Below are positions 24,714 through 31,644 of a stretch of DNA of 31,644 nucleotides, piece after piece. Location: the NCBI GenBank assembly GCA_028712845.1, contig JAQTPO010000003.1, forward strand, positions 1 through 31,644. Direction: 5' to 3'. The DNA comes from Dehalococcoidales bacterium (GTDB lineage Bacteria; Chloroflexota; Dehalococcoidia; Dehalococcoidales; Fen-1064). Under the pieces are notes generated by a model, which was not told the origin of the DNA, searched no databases, and saw nothing but the letters and a program-made list of their open reading frames with translations. Both the position numbers and the translations under genes were made by a program. How positions within the stretch are numbered: position 1 is the first letter of the stretch; the number at the start of each line of letters is the position of its first letter.

Positions 24714-24747
24714 GTCATTGCTTCGTCATTAAATTCCTCGCAATGAC
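24714..24747. repeat. shortened GTCATTGCGAG-family palindrome
   Basis: GTCATTGC (24714-24721) and CTCGCAATGAC (24737-24747) form an inverted repeat around 15 bases. It is a minimal copy of the element at 6229. The remainder of 24584-24882 is AT-rich with no gene; an extended -10 lies at 24817. Confidence 0.55.
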
Positions 24748-24816
24748 AATCTGTAACAACCAAAATCGTGTTGAACCATATTTCCCGATGCGCGCGTATA
24801 TTATTAAATAAAGTTG

Positions 24817-24825
24817 TGCTAAAAT
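24817..24825 (+). promoter_or_regulatory. putative extended -10 promoter of the permease gene
   Basis: TGC immediately precedes TAAAAT (24820-24825). The -35 region is poor. It would give a leader of about 50 bases before the ATG at 24883. Confidence 0.4.
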
Positions 24826-24882
24826 AATACACGAATGTCACTTTGTTAATAATAGAAAAGTCCTAGGGGTGGATCCGTATAA

Positions 24883-26235
24883 ATGCTAGCTCAGATTTTT
24901 GCCATCGTTATTTTTCTTTTAATGTTCACTGTTATCATCATCAATAAATTCCCCCGTTATATACCTGCATTGATTGGTGGTGCGCTTACCATCCTGGTGG
25001 TCTTCCTTATGATAATGAAAAGCCCCGCCACTATCCTGAGTGTCCTGAACTTCGGGCAGATTGCATTACCGGCGTTCTGGATATCCGGTCATGAACCGCT
25101 GGAATCCGCCGGTGTCAACTGGCAGACTATTATCTTTATCGGGGGAATGATGGTGATGGTGGAAGGACTGGGCAAGGTCGGTTTTTTTCGCTGGCTTTGT
25201 CTTTATGTTGCCAAGATTGTGAAATACAAAGCGGTTTCCATCCTGGTAGCTTTTATTTTGCTTTCGGGTTTTATGGCAATGTTTATCGATAGTATCACGG
25301 TCCTTTTATTCTTCGCCACAGTAACAATTGAGCTGGCGAGACTGATGAAATTCGATCCGGTGCCGGTCATCATTGCGGAAATCTTCGCGGCGAATGTGGG
25401 CGGAAGCGCTACGATGGCTGGCGACCCGCCGAACATCATCATCGGTACAGCTCTGGGTTATTCGTTTTCCGATTTTCTGGTTAATACTGGCGTGATTGCA
25501 TGGGTGGGAATGATTGCCTCGCTGGTTTTCTTTTATCTGGTATTCAGGAAGAGTCTTAAAGCTTCTCAAACGGGGATAAAAATTAACCCTGAACAGTACC
25601 CTGAGCCTAAAAAAGCTATCAGTGACCCGAAACTATTTATCACATTTATCGTCATTTTTTTGCTGGTGATAATACTTCTCATTACTCATGCGGAAACCGG
25701 CATATCTGTAGCGTTCATTGGAGTCATTGCCGCCGGTTTGACGCTTGCATTCGGTCATAAAGATTTCTCTCACATCGTTAAAAGGGTAGACTGGCAAACT
25801 CTACTTTTCTTCGTCGGTTTGTTCATATGTGTCGGAGGATTGGAGCAGACGGGAGCGCTCGAAGTTCTGGCTGAGTTTATCAGCAAAATATCCGGTGGGA
25901 ATTTGATTGTTGTTATCAGTATTATCCTGTGGGTTTCTGCATTTGCTTCCGGCATCGTGGATAACATTCCCTTTGCTGCTACAATGATACCGGTAATAAA
26001 GGGCTTAGCTGCCACGGGTTTGCCATTACCGGCGCTTGCATGGACATTAGCTCTTGGCGCTGATATTGGCGGTAATGCTACTCCCATCGGTGCTTCGGCA
26101 AATGTCGTGGGCACTGCAATCGCCGAAAAGGAGGGGTATCCTATATCCTGGGGTAGATTCTGCAAATATGCGCTACCGGCGATGATTCTGGTGGTGGGTA
26201 TATGCTGGGTATTATTGATAGTAAGGTACGCGTAA
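24883..26235 (+). CDS. ArsB/NhaD-type ion permease (SLC13-like)
   Basis: A 450-residue membrane protein with about 11-12 hydrophobic segments. It belongs to the ion transporter superfamily that includes ArsB, NhaD and the P-protein: the first repeat has FIGGMMVMVEGLG and AGDPPNIIIGTALGYS, the second FVGLFICVGGLEQ and GGNATPIGASANVVGTA. These hairpin-loop motifs form the substrate site. Members move arsenite, Na+/H+ or dicarboxylates; the sequence alone does not decide. With a universal stress protein and a potassium uptake system directly downstream, a role in cation homeostasis is the more likely reading. The ribosome binding site (GGGGTGG) is weak. It precedes the USP gene by 12 bases, implying one operon. 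Confidence 0.87.
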   Translation: MLAQIFAIVIFLLMFTVIIINKFPRYIPALIGGALTILVVFLMIMKSPATILSVLNFGQIALPAFWISGHEPLESAGVNWQTIIFIGGMMVMVEGLGKVGFFRWLCLYVAKIVKYKAVSILVAFILLSGFMAMFIDSITVLLFFATVTIELARLMKFDPVPVIIAEIFAANVGGSATMAGDPPNIIIGTALGYSFSDFLVNTGVIAWVGMIASLVFFYLVFRKSLKASQTGIKINPEQYPEPKKAISDPKLFITFIVIFLLVIILLITHAETGISVAFIGVIAAGLTLAFGHKDFSHIVKRVDWQTLLFFVGLFICVGGLEQTGALEVLAEFISKISGGNLIVVISIILWVSAFASGIVDNIPFAATMIPVIKGLAATGLPLPALAWTLALGADIGGNATPIGASANVVGTAIAEKEGYPISWGRFCKYALPAMILVVGICWVLLIVRYA

Positions 26236-26247
26236 TCGGAGGCAAAT

Positions 26248-27141
26248 ATGCTGGAGAAAATTCTGATTCCGTTAGATGGTTCGAGTTTGGGTGAGATGGC
26301 TCTTGTTCAAGCGAAAGAGTTAGCGGTTGCTTTCAGTTCGGAGATACACCTGGTCTCTGTATGTGAGAAACAGGATTCTGAATACCGCCGTATGGTTCAA
26401 TTATACACTGAGAAGGTTACGGAACAGTTGCAGAGCGATTTAAAAAAATCGAGTTTAACAGTTACTGTTAAATTTGCAGTGCTTGATGGCAGTCCTGCCG
26501 CTGAGATTGTGGATTACGCTCAGAAGAAACGGATAAGTCTGGTGGTCATTGTCTCACACGGACATTCGGGCATTATGCCATGGTCAATGGGTAGCACGGC
26601 TAACAAAGTGGTTCACAGCGCGTACCAGCCGGTGTTGTTAGTCAGGGCTTCTATGTTTAGCGCAAGGCGTCGTCCTGTAAAGTTGTTTAATAAAGTTCTC
26701 GTACCTTTAGATGGCTCAGAGGCTGGTGAAGCGGCTTTGCCTTATGTTAGTGAAATTGCCCAGAAGTTAAAGAGTGAAGTTACTCTGCTTTCGGTTGTTG
26801 AAGCCAGTCAGCATATCCGTACTGTTGGCGGGCAGGACTATATTCATTATCCTGAACAGCAGGTTGAATCGATGAAAATAGAAACGAACCGATATCTGGC
26901 GATTACAACCAAGAAACTTGCCGATAGCGGTGTGAATGTGCGCAGTATTGTGAGAGAGGGTAATGCCGCTGCGGAAATTATTAAATTTGCCAGAGAAGGC
27001 AATATTCGTCTGATAGCAATGTCATCCCACGGAAGGTCCGGTATGCGTGGCTGGGTTTTCGGCAGTGTTTCAAATAAAGTGCTTCAAGCCGGCAAAACGC
27101 CGCTATTATTGGTGAGAGCGCCGCAGATGACAGGCAAATAG
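26248..27141 (+). CDS. tandem-domain universal stress protein
   Basis: A 297-residue cytosolic protein made of two USP domains, about 1-140 and 150-297. Each begins with a KILIPLDGS / KVLVPLDGS strand and ends with the ATP-binding loop G-2x-G-9x-G(S/T): SHGHSGIMPWSMGSTANKVV and SSHGRSGMRGWVFGSVSNKV. Such proteins bind ATP and often modulate transporters. Strong GGAGG site before the ATG, 12 bases after the permease, and upstream of ktrB, so it may sense nucleotide or membrane energy state for these transporters. That link is inference from neighbourhood. Confidence 0.93.
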   Translation: MLEKILIPLDGSSLGEMALVQAKELAVAFSSEIHLVSVCEKQDSEYRRMVQLYTEKVTEQLQSDLKKSSLTVTVKFAVLDGSPAAEIVDYAQKKRISLVVIVSHGHSGIMPWSMGSTANKVVHSAYQPVLLVRASMFSARRRPVKLFNKVLVPLDGSEAGEAALPYVSEIAQKLKSEVTLLSVVEASQHIRTVGGQDYIHYPEQQVESMKIETNRYLAITTKKLADSGVNVRSIVREGNAAAEIIKFAREGNIRLIAMSSHGRSGMRGWVFGSVSNKVLQAGKTPLLLVRAPQMTGK

Positions 27142-27206
27142 AAGCTGGTTTTTCCTAATTGAATTGTTTTGATTATTAGGAGTAATATAAGCGCATAGCA
27201 ACAATT

Positions 27207-27332
27207 GTGAATTTGCTCTCGAAGAAGAAATACGAGCATGTTTGGTCGATATTCTGGCAGGCGATTGTAAGGCGAATGGGGCAGGAATTAGCGAGTGATG
27301 GAAGATTCAAGTTGTTGGGAATTTTCTGGTAG
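27207..27332 (+). CDS. possible 41-residue ORF in the ktrB leader
   Basis: A GTG at 27207 opens a 41-codon frame ending at TAG 27330-27332. The product starts MNLLSKKKYEHVW and contains three Trp. AGGAG occurs at 27178-27182 but is too far away to serve this start, so translation is doubtful. It could be a leader peptide or a gene remnant. The rest of the 226-base gap 27142-27367 shows no other structure. Confidence 0.22.
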   Translation: MNLLSKKKYEHVWSIFWQAIVRRMGQELASDGRFKLLGIFW

Positions 27333-27367
27333 ATACAATTCCGTTAGTAATAGCCAACGGGGAATTT

Positions 27368-28783
27368 ATGACAGAAGAAAAAAACTCGCCTGTAGATGAT
27401 TTTGTATTCCGTCTGCGAAAACGGCAGGTGGTTAAAGTACCAATAAAACTGGTCAAGCCAGCTACTCCTTTATCATCTATGTTATTACTGGCATACATTT
27501 TTATTGGAATGATTTTTCTCGGAACGATTCTCTTAGTCCTGCCTGTTTCCAGCCAGTCCGGGCAAATGACTTCGCCAATCAATGCACTCTTTACCGCTAC
27601 TTCCGCAGTATGCGTGACTGGCCTGGTGGTGGTAGATACAGGGACATACTGGAGTAGTTTCGGACAAATTGTGCTGGTGATATTATTTCAGATTGGCGGT
27701 TTTGGGTTTATTACCGGCAGCACTCTTCTACTATTTGCCATTGGCGGTAAATTCGGGTTGAAAGAAAGGCTGGTAATCACTGAGCATATTGGCGTGGACG
27801 AACTTGGTGGTGTACTGGGAGTTGTCCTGAAAGTTGCAGTGTTCTCCCTGATTATTGAGGTTGCCGGGGCGGTCGTTTTTTACCTGCGCTGGTTATACAT
27901 CGGTAATGAGACGGTCTCGTTATGGACGGCGGTTTTCCACGCAGTCTCGGCTTTTAATAACTGCGGGATGGACATTTTTGGAAATTACCAGAGTCTGACT
28001 GTATACCAAAATGATGGAATTATCATCTTGACGACGGCGCTGCTGATTCTATTTGGCAGTACCGGATATATTGTTATTGCAAATATCATGGGCAAACGGA
28101 GGTTCCACCGGTTTACTCTGGACACTAAACTAGTGCTAACTACAACTGCCATCCTGTTAGGCTTAGGTACACTTTTCTATCTGGTAGTAGAATATACTAA
28201 CCCGGCAACCCTCGGCCCGATGTCAATCTCTCAAAAAATCATGGTAGCGTTTTTCCAATCAGTCAGCCCGCGTACCGCCGGTTTTACATCAATTGATATT
28301 TCAAGTCTGCGGCAAGTCTCCATTTTCTTTACGATGTTGTTAATGCTCATCGGCGGTGCGTCCGGTTCTACAGCTGGTGGTGTGAAAGTGAATACTATCG
28401 GCATACTAGCTGTCACTGCCCTGAGTCTGGCAAAGGGCAGGAGCAATGTCAGCGCTTTCGGACGGCAACTTACGAGGCAAACAATTTTCCGTGCGGTCAC
28501 CCTTGTTGGAGTTTACTTGTTCGTTGTCGGTCTGTTAGCATTGATACTGTCAATGATTGAGGATTTTCCCTTTGACAGTATCCTTTTTGAAACATTTTCA
28601 GCGCTCAGCACGGTGGGGTTGACTACCGGTATCACTCCGGACTTCACCATATCAGGGAAGTTGATATTGACCATCACTATGTTTATCGGTCGCTTAGGCC
28701 CCGTAGCCTTAATGGCATTTCTGGTACACAGGCAGCAGTACACGGAACTGGAGTATCCGCACGAATACATAAGACTCGGATAG
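27368..28783 (+). CDS. ktrB: KtrB/TrkH-type potassium channel subunit
   Basis: A 471-residue membrane protein of the superfamily of K+ transporters. Four P-loop/filter segments are visible, each with its glycine: SAVCVTGLVVVD, AFNNCGMDIFG, SPRTAGFTSIDI and SALSTVGLTTG, alternating with paired hydrophobic helices. The intramembrane gating region after filter 3 is glycine/serine-rich (GGASGSTAGGVKVNT). It has an N-terminal cytosolic extension of about 35 residues. The KtrA-type regulator follows after 10 bases, so the pair forms a K+ (probably Na+-coupled) uptake system. The KtrB versus TrkH name is a matter of subfamily; length fits KtrB. Confidence 0.93.
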   Translation: MTEEKNSPVDDFVFRLRKRQVVKVPIKLVKPATPLSSMLLLAYIFIGMIFLGTILLVLPVSSQSGQMTSPINALFTATSAVCVTGLVVVDTGTYWSSFGQIVLVILFQIGGFGFITGSTLLLFAIGGKFGLKERLVITEHIGVDELGGVLGVVLKVAVFSLIIEVAGAVVFYLRWLYIGNETVSLWTAVFHAVSAFNNCGMDIFGNYQSLTVYQNDGIIILTTALLILFGSTGYIVIANIMGKRRFHRFTLDTKLVLTTTAILLGLGTLFYLVVEYTNPATLGPMSISQKIMVAFFQSVSPRTAGFTSIDISSLRQVSIFFTMLLMLIGGASGSTAGGVKVNTIGILAVTALSLAKGRSNVSAFGRQLTRQTIFRAVTLVGVYLFVVGLLALILSMIEDFPFDSILFETFSALSTVGLTTGITPDFTISGKLILTITMFIGRLGPVALMAFLVHRQQYTELEYPHEYIRLG

Positions 28784-28793
28784 GGGGAATAAT

Positions 28794-29486
28794 ATGGGAA
28801 AACAGGTAGCAGTTTTCGGACTCGGCAGGTTCGGCTCCAATCTGGCGGAGATTCTATACAATGCCGGATATGAAGTACTGGCAGTGGACAAATCGGCGGA
28901 TCTGGTAGAGGCAGTAGGCTCGCACGTGACCAGTGCTATAAAAGCCGATGCCACCCATGAAGCCGCCTTGCAGAAACTGGGGATAAACAAATTCGATGTG
29001 GCGGTTGTTGCTATGGGAACTTCAATTCAGGATAGTGTGATGATTACCATCCAATTAAAGAAGATGGGAATACGCTACATCGTCGCCCGGGCGGATAATG
29101 AAATACACGGGGCAATACTGGAGAGCATCGGTGCCGACAAAGTACTCTATCCGGAACGTGACACAGCCTTGCGTACCGGACCCGTTTTGACACTTAAAGG
29201 CGTGGTGGATTACATTCCATTAGAGAAAAGCTCGGGTATTATCAAAGTTAAAGCCACGCCGTATTTCATCGGGAAAACACTGGCGGATATCGGGTTTGGT
29301 TCCAGTTCGGTAAAAGGAGCGGCGGTGCTGATGATACAACGGGGAAAAGAGGGGATTGTGAACCCAAGTATAGAGGAAGTGGTAAGCCATATCGATATTC
29401 TCATTATTGCCGGTAATATTAGTGATGTGGATGTATTGTTAGAACAAGCAGACAAGCACAGCGAGAACGGGGAAAAGAAATCCTGA
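28794..29486 (+). CDS. ktrA: KtrA/TrkA-type RCK regulatory subunit of potassium uptake
   Basis: A 230-residue cytosolic regulator with an N-terminal Rossmann RCK domain: the dinucleotide motif GLGRFG is at 9-14 and the ribose-binding Asp32 ends the second strand. A C-terminal TrkA_C domain (about 140-215) follows. It forms the octameric ring that gates KtrB in response to ATP/ADP or NAD(H). A clear GGGGGAA site precedes the ATG. It is the last gene of the permease-USP-ktrB-ktrA group. Confidence 0.94.
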   Translation: MGKQVAVFGLGRFGSNLAEILYNAGYEVLAVDKSADLVEAVGSHVTSAIKADATHEAALQKLGINKFDVAVVAMGTSIQDSVMITIQLKKMGIRYIVARADNEIHGAILESIGADKVLYPERDTALRTGPVLTLKGVVDYIPLEKSSGIIKVKATPYFIGKTLADIGFGSSSVKGAAVLMIQRGKEGIVNPSIEEVVSHIDILIIAGNISDVDVLLEQADKHSENGEKKS

Positions 29487-29714
29487 TAAACTACTTGAAA
29501 GGCAATATTTTCTGCACGGGGAAAGTCTAAATCCTTAATAAACCAGTGCGAGAGATTATAATCAAAGCCGATCTTACAGTTTGCTAATAAAATGAATCTT
29601 TCAATAAGATTTCGGTGATAGAGCGAAGTGTCCCTGCTACTCTTGAGAGTATCGCAAGCGATAGCCTGATGAGAGTCTTGAAAATCCCTGATGTATCGTC
29701 TATTATTATTTCGG
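29487..29714. other. intergenic region after ktrA with an unexplained reverse-strand open frame
   Basis: No plus-strand gene or terminator is seen. The reverse strand is open throughout and reads protein-like between about 29510 and 29720 (for example RRYIRDFQDSHQAI and FIKDLDFPRAENIAF), but the frame continues through the antisense of tRNA-Arg and of ktrA and has no credible start. Confidence 0.3.
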
Positions 29715-29743
29715 TTTACGAAAGCATGATAACGTACTATAAT
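29715..29743 (+). promoter_or_regulatory. promoter of tRNA-Arg(CCG)
   Basis: TTTACG (29715-29720), a 17-base spacer, TATAAT (29738-29743), with transcription expected near 29750, eight bases before the mature tRNA. It may also read into the por genes. Confidence 0.65.
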
Positions 29744-29757
29744 TATCGTGGAAGTGT

Positions 29758-29830
29758 GCCCCTGTAGCTCAGGTGGATAGAGCACTGGCCTCCGAAGCCA
29801 GTTGCGGGCGTTCGAGTCGCCCCAGGGGTA
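29758..29830 (+). tRNA. tRNA-Arg(CCG)
   Basis: Cloverleaf: acceptor GCCCCTG/CAGGGGT (a G-U wobble at pair 1-72), D arm GCTC...GAGC, anticodon stem CTGGC/GCCAG with loop CTCCGAA (anticodon CCG), T arm GGGCG-TTCGAGT-CGCCC, discriminator A. CCA is not encoded, unlike the two tRNA-Ser genes. Confidence 0.93.
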
Positions 29831-29872
29831 CTTTTTTATGAAGATAAACATATAATTGATTTGGAGGGTACC

Positions 29873-30442
29873 TTGGTAAACAAGACAGGACTTATTGAAA
29901 TCAGGTGGCACGGACGTGGCGGACAGGGTGCAGTTACCTCGGCGGAATTGCTGGCAAGAGCGGCAATAGATGAGGGTAAATATGCGCAGGCGTTTCCTTC
30001 GTTCGGTCCCGAGCGAAGAGGGGCACCGGTGATGGCTTTTGACCGTATCGATAGCCAGTCTCCGATCCGGGTGCGGGCAGAAATCAGAGAGCCGGATGTA
30101 GTGATTGTTCTTGACCCTACATTACTGAGTGTCGTCAAGGTCACGTCGGGTCTCAAGGACAAAGGCTGGCTGGTCATCAATACCAGCAAAAATTTTGAAA
30201 CAATCGAGAAAGACTTCGGAAGCAGTTGGAAGCTGGCATTGGTCGATGCCAGCCGCATCGCCAGGGAAGTATTGGGAGTGCCGATTGTGAATACTACGAT
30301 GCTCGGGGCATTGCTCAAAGCGGTTGCTGTAATTAAAATGGAGTCTCTTAACGAGCCGCTCAAAGACCGTTTCGAGCGTCTGGCAGAGAAAAATGTCAAC
30401 GCGATGAAGAGAGCTTTTGAAGAAACCAAGGTGAAGGAGTAG
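29873..30442 (+). CDS. porG: 2-oxoacid:ferredoxin oxidoreductase, gamma subunit
   Basis: About 189 residues from the TTG at 29873, chosen because GGAGGG ends a few bases before it; the TTG at 29861 overlaps that site. The N-terminus IRWHGRGGQGAVTSAELLA and FPSFGPERRGAPV are signatures of the gamma domain of pyruvate/2-ketoisovalerate-type oxidoreductases. This domain completes the thiamine-diphosphate enzyme that oxidises a 2-oxoacid to acyl-CoA with reduction of ferredoxin (or the reverse). First gene of the gamma-delta-alpha(-beta) cluster. Pyruvate is the most likely substrate in an anaerobe but this is not decided by the sequence. Confidence 0.92.
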   Translation: MVNKTGLIEIRWHGRGGQGAVTSAELLARAAIDEGKYAQAFPSFGPERRGAPVMAFDRIDSQSPIRVRAEIREPDVVIVLDPTLLSVVKVTSGLKDKGWLVINTSKNFETIEKDFGSSWKLALVDASRIAREVLGVPIVNTTMLGALLKAVAVIKMESLNEPLKDRFERLAEKNVNAMKRAFEETKVKE

Positions 30443-30449
30443 ATTCAAC

Positions 30450-30743
30450 TTGAAAAAGAATGAAAATGAACTAACATGGAAAGACCTGGAGATCGGGGCA
30501 ATTGTTACCGAGCCGGGAAACGCCAGGGAATATCGCACCGGAGACTGGCGTTCGCAGAAACCCGCGTATGATTTTTCGAAATGCATCAAGTGCGGGGTTT
30601 GTCAGATATTTTGCCCTGAGGGTTGTGTCGAGCAGAATGCAGATGGCTTTTTTGAAGCTAATCTTTACTGGTGCAAAGGATGCGGCATTTGCGCTAAAGA
30701 GTGTCCCACTGCCGTGATTTCGATGGTAGAGGAGGAGGTATAA
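30450..30743 (+). CDS. porD: 2-oxoacid:ferredoxin oxidoreductase, delta (ferredoxin) subunit
   Basis: A 97-residue protein with two [4Fe-4S] motifs in the C-terminal half: CIKCGVCQIFCPEGC and CKGCGICAKECP. The N-terminal part, with DLEIGAIVTEPGNARE and YRTGDWRSQKPAYD, is typical of PorD-type subunits, which pass electrons from the thiamine-diphosphate site to soluble ferredoxin. TTG start with AAGGAG about 10 bases upstream (inside the porG 3' end); it starts 7 bases after porG. Its stop overlaps the next ATG by one base (TAATG), indicating translational coupling to the alpha subunit. Confidence 0.94.
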   Translation: MKKNENELTWKDLEIGAIVTEPGNAREYRTGDWRSQKPAYDFSKCIKCGVCQIFCPEGCVEQNADGFFEANLYWCKGCGICAKECPTAVISMVEEEV

Positions 30744-31644
30744 TGGGTAAGCGTGTAGGAATAGAAGTTTCTCTGGCAATAGGCGAAGCGGCGAAAATGG
30801 CGGATGTTGATGTGGTGGCGGCATATCCCATTACCCCTCAGACTCATATTGTAGAGCACATGGCAGAGCTAATTGCCAACGGTGAAATGGATGCTGAGTA
30901 TATTCCGGTAGAGTCGGAGCATTCCGCAATGAGTGCCTGCCTCGGTTCAGAGGCAGCCGGCGCCCGCACGATTACCGCCACAGCAGGACAGGGTTTGGAA
31001 TTGATGCACGAGGTTTTATATATTGCCTCGGCAATGCGTCTGCCGATAGTGATGACAGTGGCTAACCGGGCGCTTTCAGGTCCTTTAAATGTTTGGGGCG
31101 ACCATTCAGACCTGATGGCAGTGAGAGATACCGGCTGGATTCAAATTATCTGTGAAAACGGTCAGGAGGTGTTTGACCAAACCCTGTGCGCTTTCCGTAT
31201 CGGGGAAGATCAGCGTGTATTGCTGCCGGTAATGGTACATCTGGATGGGTTTAATTTATCTCATGTTGTTGAGCCGATAGAATTCCCCGGTCAGGAGGAC
31301 GTCAATCGTTTTCTGCCGGCTTTCAAATATCCATTGCCTCTGGATGCTGACAAGCCAGTGACAATGGGGGCTTTCGCACCGCCGTTCATTTATACTGAAA
31401 CCAAGAAAGCACAGGAAGTAAACCTGAGGGATTCGCTGAAGGTGATTTTAGAGCACTGGGAAAATTTTGGTAAGATTTTCGGGCGTTATTACCACCCGAT
31501 TGAGAAATATCACACCGAGGGTGCTAAAACATTACTGCTTACAATGGGAAGTTTCGGCGAGACTGCTATGACGGCAGTTGATAAGATGCGGGAAAAAGGC
31601 AAAAATGTGGGTTTGTTGAAATTAAGACTGTGGCGTCCCTTCCC
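30743..31644 (+). CDS. porA: 2-oxoacid:ferredoxin oxidoreductase, alpha subunit, truncated by the window end
   Basis: ATG at 30743-30745 overlaps the porD stop and is preceded by GGAGGAGG. 300 codons are visible with no stop before the edge. The N-terminal pyrimidine-binding-type domain carries AAYPITPQT, VESEHSAMSA and TATAGQGLELM; the adjoining part has the WGDHSDLMAVRDTGW segment found in pyruvate:ferredoxin oxidoreductase alpha chains, and a transketolase C-like domain begins near LLTMGSFGET. The beta subunit with the thiamine-diphosphate site is expected just beyond the right edge. Confidence 0.94.
   Translation, partial: MGKRVGIEVSLAIGEAAKMADVDVVAAYPITPQTHIVEHMAELIANGEMDAEYIPVESEHSAMSACLGSEAAGARTITATAGQGLELMHEVLYIASAMRLPIVMTVANRALSGPLNVWGDHSDLMAVRDTGWIQIICENGQEVFDQTLCAFRIGEDQRVLLPVMVHLDGFNLSHVVEPIEFPGQEDVNRFLPAFKYPLPLDADKPVTMGAFAPPFIYTETKKAQEVNLRDSLKVILEHWENFGKIFGRYYHPIEKYHTEGAKTLLLTMGSFGETAMTAVDKMREKGKNVGLLKLRLWRPF

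Noticed and set aside
24593..24841. 82-codon reverse frame in the gap upstream of the permease
   Set aside because: It translates through a dispersed palindromic repeat and has no ribosome binding site.
29210..29911. Long reverse-strand frame (233 codons) across tRNA-Arg
   Set aside because: It includes the antisense of the tRNA (reads like NWLRRPVLYPPELQ), overlaps the 5' end of porG and the 3' end of ktrA, and has no ribosome binding site. Not annotated as a gene; the intergenic part is noted separately.

Overview
The window is a gene-dense bacterial chromosome segment of moderate GC with no rRNA, no CRISPR array and no insertion-sequence transposase. It most resembles an anaerobic member of the Chloroflexota, probably Dehalococcoidia. 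This is inference from protein style and gene content: a 2-oxoacid:ferredoxin oxidoreductase cluster, an ftsA-ftsZ pair with no mur, ddl or ftsQ genes beside it, a bacterial-type AspRS with non-discriminating residues, frequent TTG starts (aspS, tig, topA, the PHP gene, porG, porD), and many small GTCATTGCGAG / GTCATACTGAG palindromic repeats. No marker gene fixes the taxonomy.

Layout. 1-1053: 5' part of a gamma-glutamylcyclotransferase-like gene (minus) and a flavin-reductase-like flavoprotein (plus). 1290-5160: aspS-tig-clpP operon with a promoter and a strong terminator. 5276-6097: a PD-(D/E)XK nuclease gene (minus) broken by two compensating one-base indels. 6229-12769: a minus-strand block, read as dprA-topA-xerC-Xaa-Pro peptidase-PHP phosphoesterase, interrupted by palindromic repeats. 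12791-14762: an MFS transporter and a small unrecognised protein with a strong promoter. 14871-16176: on the minus strand, tRNA-Ser(CGA), a GIY-YIG/DUF1801 fusion, tRNA-Ser(GGA) and a second GIY-YIG gene follow in alternation. 16273-18551: typA and a lipoprotein gene. 18792-19880: rlmN, divergent from typA.

19867-22854 holds the division locus on the minus strand: an unrecognised 64-residue ORF, ftsA, ftsZ, and then a 40-residue basic protein gene with its own strong promoter and a terminator shared with rlmN. 22903-24583: a DUF5343 gene (plus) and a metallo-beta-lactamase-fold hydrolase (minus). 24817-29486: a plus-strand ion-homeostasis block of ArsB/NhaD-type permease, tandem universal stress protein, KtrB/TrkH and KtrA/TrkA. 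29715-31644: tRNA-Arg(CCG) and then the gamma, delta and (truncated) alpha subunits of a ferredoxin-dependent 2-oxoacid oxidoreductase.

Most genes are housekeeping. The least explained parts are the alternating tRNA-Ser/GIY-YIG array, the independently transcribed 40-residue protein after ftsZ, the 64-residue ORF before ftsA, the apparently leaderless divergent pair typA/rlmN, and the twice-frameshifted nuclease gene.
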